DNA of 64,000 nucleotides from Synaphobranchus kaupii. Lineage: Eukaryota; Chordata; Actinopteri; Anguilliformes; Synaphobranchidae. The notes under the pieces were generated by a model that saw only the letters and a list, made by a program, of their open reading frames with translations, was not told where the DNA came from and ran no database searches. The DNA is taken from positions 117,526,412 through 117,590,411 of the forward strand of contig CM056376.1 in assembly GCA_029718625.1 (NCBI GenBank), read 5' to 3'. This document shows positions 33,988 to 48,742 of the stretch, piece by piece (the stretch's first letter is position 1; every line of letters starts with the position of its first letter). Made by a program: the position numbers and the translations under genes.

Positions 33988-34217
33988 CGGCAGTGCAGTG
34001 TAGTATAATGGTTAAGGAACTGGACTTGTAACCGAAAGGATGCAGGTTCGATTCCCAGGTAGGACATTGCCGTTGTACCCTTGAGCAAGGTACTTAACCT
34101 GAATTGCTTCAGTATATATCCAGCTGTATAAATGGATAAATGTAATAAGAAGTTGTGTAAGTCGCTCTGGATAAGAGCGTCTGCTAAATGCCTATAATGT
34201 AATGTAATGTAATGTAA
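33988..34217 (+). mobile_element. tRNA-derived SINE, copy 1 inside the array
   Basis: An A-box-like region (TAGTATAATGGTTAAGG) and an exact B box GGTTCGATTCC at 34045-34055 form the RNA polymerase III promoter. A central part with CCCTTGAGCAAGGTACTTAACC-like sequence recalls the conserved middle of vertebrate V-SINEs. The tail GTCGCTCTGGATAAGAGCGT ending in TAATG repeats matches the 3' end of the L2 LINE at 57762-57810. Position 34067 is T. Confidence 0.9.
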
Positions 34218-37200
34218 CATGTTTGTATGCTGTTACAATGCCAGCATGTTTGTATGCTGTTACAGTGCCAGCATATTTGTATGCTGTTACAGTGCCAGCA
34301 TGTTTGTATGCTGTTACAGTGCCAACATGTTTGTATGCTGTTACAATGCCAGCATGTTTGTATGCTGTTACAGTGCCAGCATGTTTGTATGCTGTTACAG
34401 TGCCAGCACGTTTGCATGCTGTTACAGTGCCAGCATGTTTGTATGCTGTTACAGTGCCAGCATGTTTGTATGCTGTTACAGTGTCAACATGTTTGCATGC
34501 TGTTACAGTGCCAGCATGTTTGTATACTGTTACAGTGCCAACATGTTTGTATGCTACAATGCCAGCACGTATGCATGCTGTTACAGTGCCAGCATGTTTG
34601 TATGCTATTACAATGCCAGCATGTTTGTATGCTGTTACAGTGCCAGCATGTTTGTATGCTGTTACAGTGCCAGCATGTTTGTATGCTGTTACAGTGCCAA
34701 CATGTTTGTATGCTACAATGCCAGCATGTTTGTATGCTGTTACAATGCCAGCATGTTTGTATGCTGTTACAGTGCCAGCACATTTGTATGCTACAATGCC
34801 AGCATGTTTGTATGCTGTTACAATGCCAGCATGTTTGTATGCTGTTACAGTGCCAGCAAGTTTGTATGCTGTTACAGTGCCAGCATGTTTGTATGCTGTT
34901 ACAGTGCCAGCAAGTTTGTATGCTACAATGCCAGCATGTTTGTATGCTGTTACAGTGCCAGCATGTTTGTATGCTGTTACAGTGCCAACATGTTTGTATG
35001 CTACAATGCCAGCAAGTTTGTATGCTGTTACGATGCCAGCATGTTTGTATGCTGTTACAGTGCCAGCATGTTTGTATGCTACAATGCCAACATGTTTGTA
35101 TGCTGTTACAATGCCAGCACGTTTGTATGCTGTTACAATGCCAGCATGTTTGTATGCTGTTACAGTGCCAGCATGTTTGTATGCTGTTACAGTGCCAACA
35201 TGTTTGTATGCTGTTACAGTGCCAGCATGTTTGTATGCTACAAAACCAGCATGTTTGCATGCTGTTACCGTGCCAGCATGTTTGCATGCTGTTACAGTGC
35301 CAGCATGTTTGTATGCTGTTACAGTGCCAACATGTTTGTATGCTACAATGCCAGCACGTTTGCATGCTGTTACAGTGCCAGCATGTTTGTATGCTATTAC
35401 AATGCCAGCATGTTTGTATGCTGTTACAGTGCCAGCATGTTTGTATGCTGTTACAGTGCCAGCATGTTTGTATGCTACAATGCCAGCATGTTTGTATGCT
35501 GTTACAGTGCCAGCACGTTTGTATGCTGTTACAATGCCAGCATGTTTGTATGCTGTTACAGTGCCAACATGTTTGTATGCTACAATGCCAGCATGTTTGT
35601 ATGCTGTTACAATGCCAGCATGTTTGTATGCTGTTACAGTGCCAGCATGTTTGTATGCTGTTACAGTGCCAACATGTTTGTATGCTACAATGCCAGCAAG
35701 TTTGTATGCTGTTACGATGCCAGCATGTTTGTATGCTGTTACAGTGCCAGCATGTTTGTATGCTACAATGCCAACATGTTTGTATGCTGTTACAATGCCA
35801 GCACGTTTGTATGCTGTTACAATGCCAGCATGTTTGTATGCTGTTACAGTGCCAGCATGTTTGTATGCTGTTACAGTGCCAACATGTTTGTATGCTACAA
35901 TGCCAGCATGTTTGTATGCTGTTACAATGCCAGCATGTTTGTATGCTGTTACAGTGCCAGCAAGTTTGTATGCTGTTACAGTGCCAGCATGTTTGTATGC
36001 TACAATGGCAGCATGTTTGTATGCTGTTACAATGCCAGCATGTTTGTATGCTGTTACAGTGCCAGCACGTTTGTATGCTACAATGCCAGCACGTTTGTAT
36101 GCTGTTACAATGTCAGCATGTTTGTATGCTGTTACAGTGCCAGCATGTTTGCATGCTGTTACACTGCCCGCATGTTTGTATGCTGTTACAATGCCAGTAT
36201 GTTTGTATGCTACAATGCCAGCATGTTTGCATGCTGTTACAGTGCCAGCACGTTTGCATGCTACAATGCCAGCATGTTTGCATGCTGTTACAATGCCAGC
36301 ATGTTTGTATGCTGTTACAGTGCCAGCATGTTTGCATGCTGTTACAGTGCCAGCATGTTTGTATGCTACAATACCAGCATGTTTGCATGCTGTTACAGTG
36401 CCAGCATGTTTGTATGCTGTTACAGTGCCAGCATGTTTGTATGCTGTTACAGTGCCAGCATGTTTGTATGCTGTTACAGTGCCAGCATGTTTGTATGCTG
36501 TTACAGTGCCAACATGTTTGTATGCTACAATGCCAGCACGTTTGCATGCTGTTACAGTGCCAGTATGGTTGTATGTTGTTACAGTGCCAACATGTTTGTA
36601 TGCTACAATGCCAGCACGTTTGCATGCTGTTACAGTGCCAACATGTTTGTATGCTGTTACAGTGCCAGCATGTTTGTATGCTGTTACAATGCCAGCATGT
36701 TTGTATGCTGTTACAGTGCCAGCACGTTTGTATGCTGTTACAGTGCCAGCACGTTTGCATGCTGTTACAGTGCCAGCACGTTTGTATGCTGTTACAGTGC
36801 CAGCACGTTTTCTATGCTGTTACAGTGCCAGCATGTTTGTAGGCTGTTACAGTGCCAGCACGTTTGCATGCTGTTACAGTGCCAGCACGTTTGTATGCTG
36901 TAACAGTGCCAACAGGTTTGTATGCTGTTACACTGCCAACATGTTTGTATGCTGTTACAATGCCAGCATGTTTGCATGCTGTTACAGTGCCAGCCTGTTT
37001 GTATGCTGTTACAGTGCCAGCCTGTTTGTATGCTGTTACAGTGCCAGCCTGTTTGTATGCTGTTACAGTGCCAGCCTGTTTGTATGCTGTTACAGTGCCA
37101 GCCTGTTTGTATGCTGTTACAGTGCCAGCATGTTTGTATGCTGTTACAGTACCAACATGCTTGTATGCTGTTACAGTGCCAACATGTTTGTATGCTGTTA

Positions 37201-39987
37201 CAGTGCCAGCATGTTTGTATGCTGTTACAGTGCCAGCATGTTTGTATGCTGTTACAGTGCCAACATGTTTGTATGCTGTTACAGTGCCAGCATGTTTGCA
37301 TGCTGTTACAGTGCCAGCATGTTTGTATGCTGTTACAGTGCCAACATGTTTGTATGTTCTTACAGTGCCCGCATGTTTGTATGCTGTTACAGTGCCAGCA
37401 TGTTTGTATGCTGTTACAGTGCCAACATGTTTGTATGCTGTTACAATGCCAGCATGTTTGTATACTGTTACAGTGCCAGCATATTTGTATGCTGTTACAG
37501 TGCCAGCATGTTTGTATGTTGTTACAGTGCCAACATGTTTGTATGCTGTTACAGTGCCAACATGTTTGCATGCTGTTACACTGCCCGCATGTTTGTATGC
37601 TGTTACAATGCCTGTATGTTTGTATGCTACAATGCCAGCACGTTTGCATGCTGTTACAATGCCAGCATGTTTGTATGCTGTTACAGTGCCAGCATGTTTG
37701 TATGCTGTTACAGTGCCAACATGTTTGTGTGCTGTTACAATGCCAGCATGTTTGTATGCTGTTACAGTGCCAGCATATTTGTATGCTGTTACAGTGCCAG
37801 CATGTTTGTATGCTGTTACAGTGCCAACATGTTTGTATGCTGTTACAATGCCAGCATGTTTGTATGCTGTTACAGTGCCAGCATGTTTGTATGCTGTTAC
37901 AGTGCCAGCACGTTTGCATGCTGTTACAGTGCCAGCATGTTTGTATGCTGTTACAGTGCCAGCATGTTTGTATGCTGTTACAGTGCCAGCACGTTTGCAT
38001 GCTGTTACAGTGCCAGCATGTTTGTATGCTGTTACAGTGCCAGAATGTTTGCATGCTGTTACAGTGCCAGCATGTTTGTATGCTGTTACAATGCCAGCAT
38101 GTTTGTATGCTGTTACAGTGCCAGCAAGGTTCTATGCTGTTACAGTGCCAGAATGTTTGCATGCTGTTACACTGCCCGCATGTTTGTATGCTGTTACAAT
38201 GCCAGTATGTTTGTATGCTACAATGCCAGCACGTTTGCATGCTGTTACAGTGCCAGCATGTTTGTATGCTGTTCCAGTGCCAGAATGTTTGTATGCTGTT
38301 ACAATGCCAGCATGTTTGTATGCTGTTACAGTGCCAGCATGTTTGCATGCTGTTACACTGCCCGCATGTTTGTATGCTGTTACAATGCCAGTATGTTTGT
38401 ATGCTACAATGCCAGCATGTTTGCATGCTGTTACAGTGCCAGCACGTTTGCATGCTACAATGCCAGCATGTTTGCATGCTGTTACAATGCCAGCATGTTT
38501 GTATGCTGTTACAGTGCCAGCATGTTTGCATGCTGTTACAGTGCCAGCATGTTTGTATGCTACAATACCAGCATGTTTGCATGCTGTTACAGTGCCAGCA
38601 TGTTTGTATGCTGTTACAGTGCCAGCATGTTTGTATGCTGTTACAGTGCCAGCATGTTTGTATGCTGTTACAGTGCCAGCATGTTTGTATGCTGTTACAG
38701 TGCCAACATGTTTGTATGCTACAATGCCAGCACGTTTGCATGCTGTTACAGTGCCAGTATGGTTGTATGTTGTTACAGTGCCAACATGTTTGTATGCTAC
38801 AATGCCAGCACGTTTGCATGCTGTTACAGTGCCAACATGTTTGTATGCTGTTACAGTGCCAGCATGTTTGTATGCTGTTACAATGCCAGCATGTTTGTAT
38901 GCTGTTACAGTGCCAGCACGTTTGTATGCTGTTACAGTGCCAGCACGTTTGCATGCTGTTACAGTGCCAGCACGTTTGTATGCTGTTACAGTGCCAGCAC
39001 GTTTCTATGCTGTTACAGTGCCAGCATGTTTGTAGGCTGTTACAGTGCCAGCACGTTTGCATGCTGTTACAGTGCCAGCACGTTTGTATGCTGTAACAGT
39101 GCCAACATGTTTGTATGCTGTTACAATGCCAGCATGTTTGTATGCTGTTACAGTGCCAACAGGTTTGTATGCTGTTACACTGCCAACATGTTTGTATGCT
39201 GTTACAATGCCAGCATGTTTGCATGCTGTTACAGTGCCAGCCTGTTTGTATGCTGTTACAGTGCCAGCCTGTTTGTATGCTGTTACAGTGCCAGCCTGTT
39301 TGTATGCTGTTACAGTGCCAGCATGTTTGTATGCTGTTACAGTACCAACATGCTTGTATGCTGTTACAGTGCCAACATGTTTGTATGCTGTTACAGTGCC
39401 AGCATGTTTGTATGCTGTTACAGTGCCAGCACATTTGCATGCTGTTACAGTGCCAGCATGTTTGTATGCTGTTACAGTGCCAACATGTTTGTATGTTCTT
39501 ACAGTGCCCGCATGTTTGTATGCTGTTACAGTGCCAGCATGTTTGTATGCTGTTACAGTGCCAACATGTTTTTATGCTGTTACAATGCCAGCATGTTTGT
39601 ATGCTGTTACAGTGCCAGCATATTTGTATGCTGTTACAGTGCCAGCATGTTTGTATGCTGTTACAGTGCCAAGATGTTTGCATGCTGTTACACTGCCCGC
39701 ATGTTTGTATGCTGTTACAATGCCAGTATGTTTGTATGCTACAATGCCAGCACGTTTGCATGCTGTTACAATGCCAGCATGTTTGTATGTTCTTACAGTG
39801 CCAGCATGTTTGTATGCTGTTACAGTGCTAGCATGTTTGTATGCTGTTACAGTGCCAACATGTTTGTGTGCTGTTACAATGCCAGCATGTTTGTATGCTG
39901 TTACAGTGCCAGCATATGTGTATGCTGTTACAGTGCCAGCATGTTTGTATGTTGTTACAGTGCCAACATCTTTGTATGCTGTTACAG

Positions 39988-40217
39988 CGGCAGTGCAGTG
40001 TAGTATAATGGTTAAGGAACTGGACTTGTAACCGAAAGGATGCAGGTTCGATTCCCAGGTAGGACACTGCCGTTGTACCCTTGAGCAAGGTACTTAACCT
40101 GAATTGCTTCAGTATATATCCAGCTGTATAAATGGATAAATGTAATAAGAAGTTGTGTAAGTCGCTCTGGATAAGAGCGTCTGCTAAATGCCTATAATGT
40201 AATGTAATGTAATGTAA
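39988..40217 (+). mobile_element. tRNA-derived SINE, copy 2
   Basis: Same insertion site within the array as copy 1, exactly 6000 bp further on, and nearly identical; position 40067 is C. Identical flanking unit variants on both sides show it arose by duplication of the array, not by a new insertion. Confidence 0.9.
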
Positions 40218-42485
40218 CATGTTTGTATGCTGTTACAATGCCAGCATGTTTGTATGCTGTTACAGTGCCAGCATATTTGTATGCTGTTACAGTGCCAGCA
40301 TGTTTGTATGCTGTTACAGTGCCAACATGTTTGTATGCTGTTACAATGCCAGCATGTTTGTATGCTGTTACAGTGCCAGCATGTTTGTATGCTGTTACAG
40401 TGCCAGCACGTTTGCATGCTGTTACAGTGCCAGCATGTTTGTATGCTGTTACAGTGCCAGCATGTTTGTATGCTGTTACAGTGCCAGCACGTTTGCATGC
40501 TGTTACAGTGCCAGCATGTTTGTATGCTGTTACAGTGCCAGAATGTTTGCATGCTGTTACAGTGCCAGCATGTTTGTATGCTGTTACAATGCCAGCATGT
40601 TTGTATGCTGTTACAGTGCCAGCAAGGTTCTATGCTGTTACAGTGCCAGAATGTTTGCATGCTGTTACACTGCCCGCATGTTTGTATGCTGTTACAATGC
40701 CAGTATGTTTGTATGCTACAATGCCAGCACGTTTGCATGCTGTTACAGTGCCAGCATGTTTGTATGCTGTTCCAGTGCCAGAATGTTTGTATGCTGTTAC
40801 AATGCCAGCATGTTTGTATGCTGTTACAGTGCCAGCATGTTTGCATGCTGTTACACTGCCCGCATGTTTGTATGCTGTTACAATGCCAGTATGTTTGTAT
40901 GCTACAATGCCAGCATGTTTGCATGCTGTTACAGTGCCAGCACGTTTGCATGCTACAATGCCAGCATGTTTGCATGCTGTTACAATGCCAGCATGTTTGT
41001 ATGCTGTTACAGTGCCAGCATGTTTGCATGCTGTTACAGTGCCAGCATGTTTGTATGCTACAATACCAGCATGTTTGCATGCTGTTACAGTGCCAGCATG
41101 TTTGTATGCTGTTACAGTGCCAGCATGTTTGTATGCTGTTACAGTGCCAGCATGTTTGTATGCTGTTACAGTGCCAGCATGTTTGTATGCTGTTACAGTG
41201 CCAACATGTTTGTATGCTACAATGCCAGCACGTTTGCATGCTGTTACAGTGCCAGTATGGTTGTATGTTGTTACAGTGCCAACATGTTTGTATGCTACAA
41301 TGCCAGCACGTTTGCATGCTGTTACAGTGCCAACATGTTTGTATGCTGTTACAGTGCCAGCATGTTTGTATGCTGTTACAATGCCAGCATGTTTGTATGC
41401 TGTTACAGTGCCAGCACGTTTGTATGCTGTTACAGTGCCAGCACGTTTGCATGCTGTTACAGTGCCAGCACGTTTGTATGCTGTTACAGTGCCAGCACGT
41501 TTCTATGCTGTTACAGTGCCAGCATTTTTGTAGGCTGTTACAGTGCCAGCACGTTTGCATGCTGTTACAGTGCCAGCACGTTTGTATGCTGTAACAGTGC
41601 CAACATGTTTGTATGCTGTTACAATGCCAGCATGTTTGTATGCTGTTACAGTGCCAACAGGTTTGTATGCTGTTACACTGCCAACATGTTTGTATGCTGT
41701 TACAATGCCAGCATGTTTGCATGCTGTTACAGTGCCAGCCTGTTTGTATGCTGTTACAGTGCCAGCCTGTTTGTATGCTGTTACAGTGCCAGCCTGTTTG
41801 TATGCTGTTACAGTGCCAGCATGTTTGTATGCTGTTACAGTACCAACATGCTTGTATGCTGTTACAGTGCCAACATGTTTGTATGCTGTTACAGTGCCAG
41901 CATGTTTGTATGCTGTTACAGTGCCAGCACATTTGCATGCTGTTACAGTGCCAGCATGTTTGTATGCTGTTACAGTGCCAACATGTTTGTATGTTCTTAC
42001 AGTGCCCGCATGTTTGTATGCTGTTACAGTGCCAGCATGTTTGTATGCTGTTACAGTGCCAACATGTTTTTATGCTGTTACAATGCCAGCATGTTTGTAT
42101 GCTGTTACAGTGCCAGCATATTTGTATGCTGTTACAGTGCCAGCATGTTTGTATGCTGTTACAGTGCCAACATGTTTGCATGCTGTTACACTGCCCGCAT
42201 GTTTGTATGCTGTTACAATGCCAGTATGTTTGTATGCTACAATGCCAGCACGTTTGCATGCTGTTACAATGCCAGCATGTTTGTATGTTCTTACAGTGCC
42301 AGCATGTTTGTATGCTGTTACAGTGCTAGCATGTTTGTATGCTGTTACAGTGCCAACATGTTTGTGTGCTGTTACAATGCCAGCATGTTTGTATGCTGTT
42401 ACAGTGCCAGCATATGTGTATGCTGTTACAGTGCCAGCATGTTTGTATGTTGTTACAGTGCCAACATCTTTGTATGCTGTTACAG

Positions 42486-42715
42486 CGGCAGTGCAGTGTA
42501 GTATAATGGTTAAGGAACTGGACTTGTAACCGAAAGGATGCAGGTTCGATTCCCAGGTAGGACATTGCCGTTGTACCCTTGAGCAAGGTACTTAACCTGA
42601 ATTGCTTCAGTATATATCCAGCTGTATAAATGGATAAATGTAATAAGAAGTTGTGTAAGTCGCTCTGGATAAGAGCGTCTGCTAAATGCCTATAATGTAA
42701 TGTAATGTAATGTAA
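42486..42715 (+). mobile_element. tRNA-derived SINE, copy 3
   Basis: 8498 bp after copy 1 and sharing its T at the diagnostic site (42565). Same junctions with the 27-bp units. Confidence 0.9.
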
Positions 42716-45700
42716 CATGTTTGTATGCTGTTACAATGCCAGCATGTTTGTATGCTGTTACAGTGCCAGCATATTTGTATGCTGTTACAGTGCCAGCATG
42801 TTTGTATGCTGTTACAGTGCCAACATGTTTGTATGCTGTTACAATGCCAGCATGTTTGTATGCTGTTACAGTGCCAGCATGTTTGTATGCTGTTACAGTG
42901 CCAGCACGTTTGCATGCTGTTACAGTGCCAGCATGTTTGTATGCTGTTACAGTGCCAGCATGTTTGTATGCTGTTACAGTGTCAACATGTTTGTATGCTG
43001 TTACAATGCCAGTATGTTTGCATGCTGTTACAGTGCCAGCATGTTTGTATACTGTTACAGTGCCAACATGTTTGTATGCTACAATGCCAGCACGTATGCA
43101 TGCTGTTACAGTGCCAGCATGTTTGTATGCTATTACAATGCCAGCATGTTTGTATGCTGTTACAGTGCCAGCATGTTTGTATGCTGTTACAGTGCCAGCA
43201 TGTTTGTATGCTGTTACAGTGCCAACATGTTTGTATGCTACAATGCCAGCATGTTTGTATGCTGTTACAATGCCAGCATGTTTGTATGCTGTTACAGTGC
43301 CAGCACATTTGTATGCTACAATGCCAGCATGTTTGTATGCTGTTACAATGCCAGCATGTTTGTATGCTGTTACAGTGCCAGCAAGTTTGTATGCTGTTAC
43401 AGTGCCAGCATGTTTGTATGCTGTTACAGTGCCAGCAAGTTTGTATGCTACAATGCCAGCATGTTTGTATGCTGTTACAGTGCCAGCATGTTTGTATGCT
43501 GTTACAGTGCCAACATGTTTGTATGCTACAATGCCAGCAAGTTTGTATGCTGTTACGATGCCAGCATGTTTGTATGCTGTTACAGTGCCAGCATGTTTGT
43601 ATGCTACAATGCCAACATGTTTGTATGCTGTTACAATGCCAGCACGTTTGTATGCTGTTACAATGCCAGCATGTTTGTATGCTGTTACAGTGCCAGCATG
43701 TTTGTATGCTGTTACAGTGCCAACATGTTTGTATGCTGTTACAGTGCCAGCATGTTTGTATGCTACAAAACCAGCATGTTTGCATGCTGTTACCGTGCCA
43801 GCATGTTTGCATGCTGTTACAGTGCCAGCATGTTTGTATGCTGTTACAGTGCCAACATGTTTGTATGCTACAATGCCAGCACGTTTGCATGCTGTTACAG
43901 TGCCAGCATGTTTGTATGCTATTACAATGCCAGCATGTTTGTATGCTGTTACAGTGCCAGCATGTTTGTATGCTGTTACAGTGCCAGCATGTTTGTATGC
44001 TACAATGCCAGCATGTTTGTATGCTGTTACAGTGCCAGCACGTTTGTATGCTGTTACAATGCCAGCATGTTTGTATGCTGTTACAGTGCCAACATGTTTG
44101 TATGCTACAATGCCAGCATGTTTGTATGCTGTTACAATGCCAGCATGTTTGTATGCTGTTACAGTGCCAGCATGTTTGTATGCTGTTACAGTGCCAACAT
44201 GTTTGTATGCTACAATGCCAGCAAGTTTGTATGCTGTTACGATGCCAGCATGTTTGTATGCTGTTACAGTGCCAGCATGTTTGTATGCTACAATGCCAAC
44301 ATGTTTGTATGCTGTTACAATGCCAGCACGTTTGTATGCTGTTACAATGCCAGCATGTTTGTATGCTGTTACAGTGCCAGCATGTTTGTATGCTGTTACA
44401 GTGCCAACATGTTTGTATGCTACAATGCCAGCATGTTTGTATGCTGTTACAATGCCAGCATGTTTGTATGCTGTTACAGTGCCAGCAAGTTTGTATGCTG
44501 TTACAGTGCCAGCATGTTTGTATGCTACAATGGCAGCATGTTTGTATGCTGTTACAATGCCAGCATGTTTGTATGCTGTTACAGTGCCAGCACGTTTGTA
44601 TGCTACAATGCCAGCACGTTTGTATGCTGTTACAATGTCAGCATGTTTGTATGCTGTTACAGTGCCAGCATGTTTGCATGCTGTTACACTGCCCGCATGT
44701 TTGTATGCTGTTACAATGCCAGTATGTTTGTATGCTACAATGCCAGCATGTTTGCATGCTGTTACAGTGCCAGCACGTTTGCATGCTACAATGCCAGCAT
44801 GTTTGCATGCTGTTACAATGCCAGCATGTTTGTATGCTGTTACAGTGCCAGCATGTTTGCATGCTGTTACAGTGCCAGCATGTTTGTATGCTACAATACC
44901 AGCATGTTTGCATGCTGTTACAGTGCCAGCATGTTTGTATGCTGTTACAGTGCCAGCATGTTTGTATGCTGTTACAGTGCCAGCATGTTTGTATGCTGTT
45001 ACAGTGCCAGCATGTTTGTATGCTGTTACAGTGCCAACATGTTTGTATGCTACAATGCCAGCACGTTTGCATGCTGTTACAGTGCCAGTATGGTTGTATG
45101 TTGTTACAGTGCCAACATGTTTGTATGCTACAATGCCAGCACGTTTGCATGCTGTTACAGTGCCAACATGTTTGTATGCTGTTACAGTGCCAGCATGTTT
45201 GTATGCTGTTACAATGCCAGCATGTTTGTATGCTGTTACAGTGCCAGCACGTTTGTATGCTGTTACAGTGCCAGCACGTTTGCATGCTGTTACAGTGCCA
45301 GCACGTTTGTATGCTGTTACAGTGCCAGCACGTTTTCTATGCTGTTACAGTGCCAGCATGTTTGTAGGCTGTTACAGTGCCAGCACGTTTGCATGCTGTT
45401 ACAGTGCCAGCACGTTTGTATGCTGTAACAGTGCCAACAGGTTTGTATGCTGTTACACTGCCAACATGTTTGTATGCTGTTACAATGCCAGCATGTTTGC
45501 ATGCTGTTACAGTGCCAGCCTGTTTGTATGCTGTTACAGTGCCAGCCTGTTTGTATGCTGTTACAGTGCCAGCCTGTTTGTATGCTGTTACAGTGCCAGC
45601 CTGTTTGTATGCTGTTACAGTGCCAGCCTGTTTGTATGCTGTTACAGTGCCAGCATGTTTGTATGCTGTTACAGTACCAACATGCTTGTATGCTGTTACA

Positions 45701-48512
45701 GTGCCAACATGTTTGTATGCTGTTACAGTGCCAGCATGTTTGTATGCTGTTACAGTGCCAGCATGTTTGTATGCTGTTACAGTGCCAACATGTTTGTATG
45801 CTGTTACAGTGCCAGCATGTTTGCATGCTGTTACAGTGCCAGCATGTTTGTATGCTGTTACAGTGCCAACATGTTTGTATGTTCTTACAGTGCCCGCATG
45901 TTTGTATGCTGTTACAGTGCCAGCATGTTTGTATGCTGTTACAGTGCCAACATGTTTGTATGCTGTTACAATGCCAGCATGTTTGTATACTGTTACAGTG
46001 CCAGCATATTTGTATGCTGTTACAGTGCCAGCATGTTTGTATGTTGTTACAGTGCCAACATGTTTGTATGCTGTTACAGTGCCAACATGTTTGCATGCTG
46101 TTACACTGCCCGCATGTTTGTATGCTGTTACAATGCCAGTATGTTTGTATGCTACAATGCCAGCACGTTTGCATGCTGTTACAATGCCAGCATGTTTGTA
46201 TGCTGTTACAGTGCCAGCATGTTTGTATGCTGTTACAGTGCCAACATGTTTGTGTGCTGTTACAATGCCAGCATGTTTGTATGCTGTTACAGTGCCAGCA
46301 TATTTGTATGCTGTTACAGTGCCAGCATGTTTGTATGCTGTTACAGTGCCAACATGTTTGTATGCTGTTACAATGCCAGCATGTTTGTATGCTGTTACAG
46401 TGCCAGCATGTTTGTATGCTGTTACAGTGCCAGCACGTTTGCATGCTGTTACAGTGCCAGCATGTTTGTATGCTGTTACAGTGCCAGCATGTTTGTATGC
46501 TGTTACAGTGCCAGCACGTTTGCATGCTGTTACAGTGCCAGCATGTTTGTATGCTGTTACAGTGCCAGAATGTTTGCATGCTGTTACAGTGCCAGCATGT
46601 TTGTATGCTGTTACAATGCCAGCATGTTTGTATGCTGTTACAGTGCCAGCAAGGTTCTATGCTGTTACAGTGCCAGAATGTTTGCATGCTGTTACACTGC
46701 CCGCATGTTTGTATGCTGTTACAATGCCAGTATGTTTGTATGCTACAATGCCAGCACGTTTGCATGCTGTTACAGTGCCAGCATGTTTGTATGCTGTTCC
46801 AGTGCCAGAATGTTTGTATGCTGTTACAATGCCAGCATGTTTGTATGCTGTTACAGTGCCAGCATGTTTGCATGCTGTTACACTGCCCGCATGTTTGTAT
46901 GCTGTTACAATGCCAGTATGTTTGTATGCTACAATGCCAGCATGTTTGCATGCTGTTACAGTGCCAGCACGTTTGCATGCTACAATGCCAGCATGTTTGC
47001 ATGCTGTTACAATGCCAGCATGTTTGTATGCTGTTACAGTGCCAGCATGTTTGCATGCTGTTACAGTGCCAGCATGTTTGTATGCTACAATACCAGCATG
47101 TTTGCATGCTGTTACAGTGCCAGCATGTTTGTATGCTGTTACAGTGCCAGCATGTTTGTATGCTGTTACAGTGCCAGCATGTTTGTATGCTGTTACAGTG
47201 CCAGCATGTTTGTATGCTGTTACAGTGCCAACATGTTTGTATGCTACAATGCCAGCACGTTTGCATGCTGTTACAGTGCCAGTATGGTTGTATGTTGTTA
47301 CAGTGCCAACATGTTTGTATGCTACAATGCCAGCACGTTTGCATGCTGTTACAGTGCCAACATGTTTGTATGCTGTTACAGTGCCAGCATGTTTGTATGC
47401 TGTTACAATGCCAGCATGTTTGTATGCTGTTACAGTGCCAGCACGTTTGTATGCTGTTACAGTGCCAGCACGTTTGCATGCTGTTACAGTGCCAGCACGT
47501 TTGTATGCTGTTACAGTGCCAGCACGTTTCTATGCTGTTACAGTGCCAGCATGTTTGTAGGCTGTTACAGTGCCAGCACGTTTGCATGCTGTTACAGTGC
47601 CAGCACGTTTGTATGCTGTAACAGTGCCAACATGTTTGTATGCTGTTACAATGCCAGCATGTTTGTATGCTGTTACAGTGCCAACAGGTTTGTATGCTGT
47701 TACACTGCCAACATGTTTGTATGCTGTTACAATGCCAGCATGTTTGCATGCTGTTACAGTGCCAGCCTGTTTGTATGCTGTTACAGTGCCAGCCTGTTTG
47801 TATGCTGTTACAGTGCCAGCCTGTTTGTATGCTGTTACAGTGCCAGCATGTTTGTATGCTGTTACAGTACCAACATGCTTGTATGCTGTTACAGTGCCAA
47901 CATGTTTGTATGCTGTTACAGTGCCAGCATGTTTGTATGCTGTTACAGTGCCAGCACATTTGCATGCTGTTACAGTGCCAGCATGTTTGTATGCTGTTAC
48001 AGTGCCAACATGTTTGTATGTTCTTACAGTGCCCGCATGTTTGTATGCTGTTACAGTGCCAGCATGTTTGTATGCTGTTACAGTGCCAACATGTTTTTAT
48101 GCTGTTACAATGCCAGCATGTTTGTATGCTGTTACAGTGCCAGCATATTTGTATGCTGTTACAGTGCCAGCATGTTTGTATGCTGTTACAGTGCCAACAT
48201 GTTTGCATGCTGTTACACTGCCCGCATGTTTGTATGCTGTTACAATGCCAGTATGTTTGTATGCTACAATGCCAGCACGTTTGCATGCTGTTACAATGCC
48301 AGCATGTTTGTATGTTCTTACAGTGCCAGCATGTTTGTATGCTGTTACAGTGCTAGCATGTTTGTATGCTGTTACAGTGCCAACATGTTTGTGTGCTGTT
48401 ACAATGCCAGCATGTTTGTATGCTGTTACAGTGCCAGCATATGTGTATGCTGTTACAGTGCCAGCATGTTTGTATGTTGTTACAGTGCCAACATCTTTGT
48501 ATGCTGTTACAG

Positions 48513-48742
48513 CGGCAGTGCAGTGTAGTATAATGGTTAAGGAACTGGACTTGTAACCGAAAGGATGCAGGTTCGATTCCCAGGTAGGACACTGCCGTTG
48601 TACCCTTGAGCAAGGTACTTAACCTGAATTGCTTCAGTATATATCCAGCTGTATAAATGGATAAATGTAATAAGAAGTTGTGTAAGTCGCTCTGGATAAG
48701 AGCGTCTGCTAAATGCCTATAATGTAATGTAATGTAATGTAA
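48513..48742 (+). mobile_element. tRNA-derived SINE, copy 4
   Basis: 8525 bp after copy 2 and sharing its C at the diagnostic site (48592). The 27-bp excess over the 1-to-3 distance is one basic unit. Confidence 0.9.

Noticed and set aside
33998..34075. Functional tRNA gene in the SINE head
   Set aside because: A and B boxes are present but the rest does not form a tRNA cloverleaf, and the body continues into a SINE middle and an L2-like tail.
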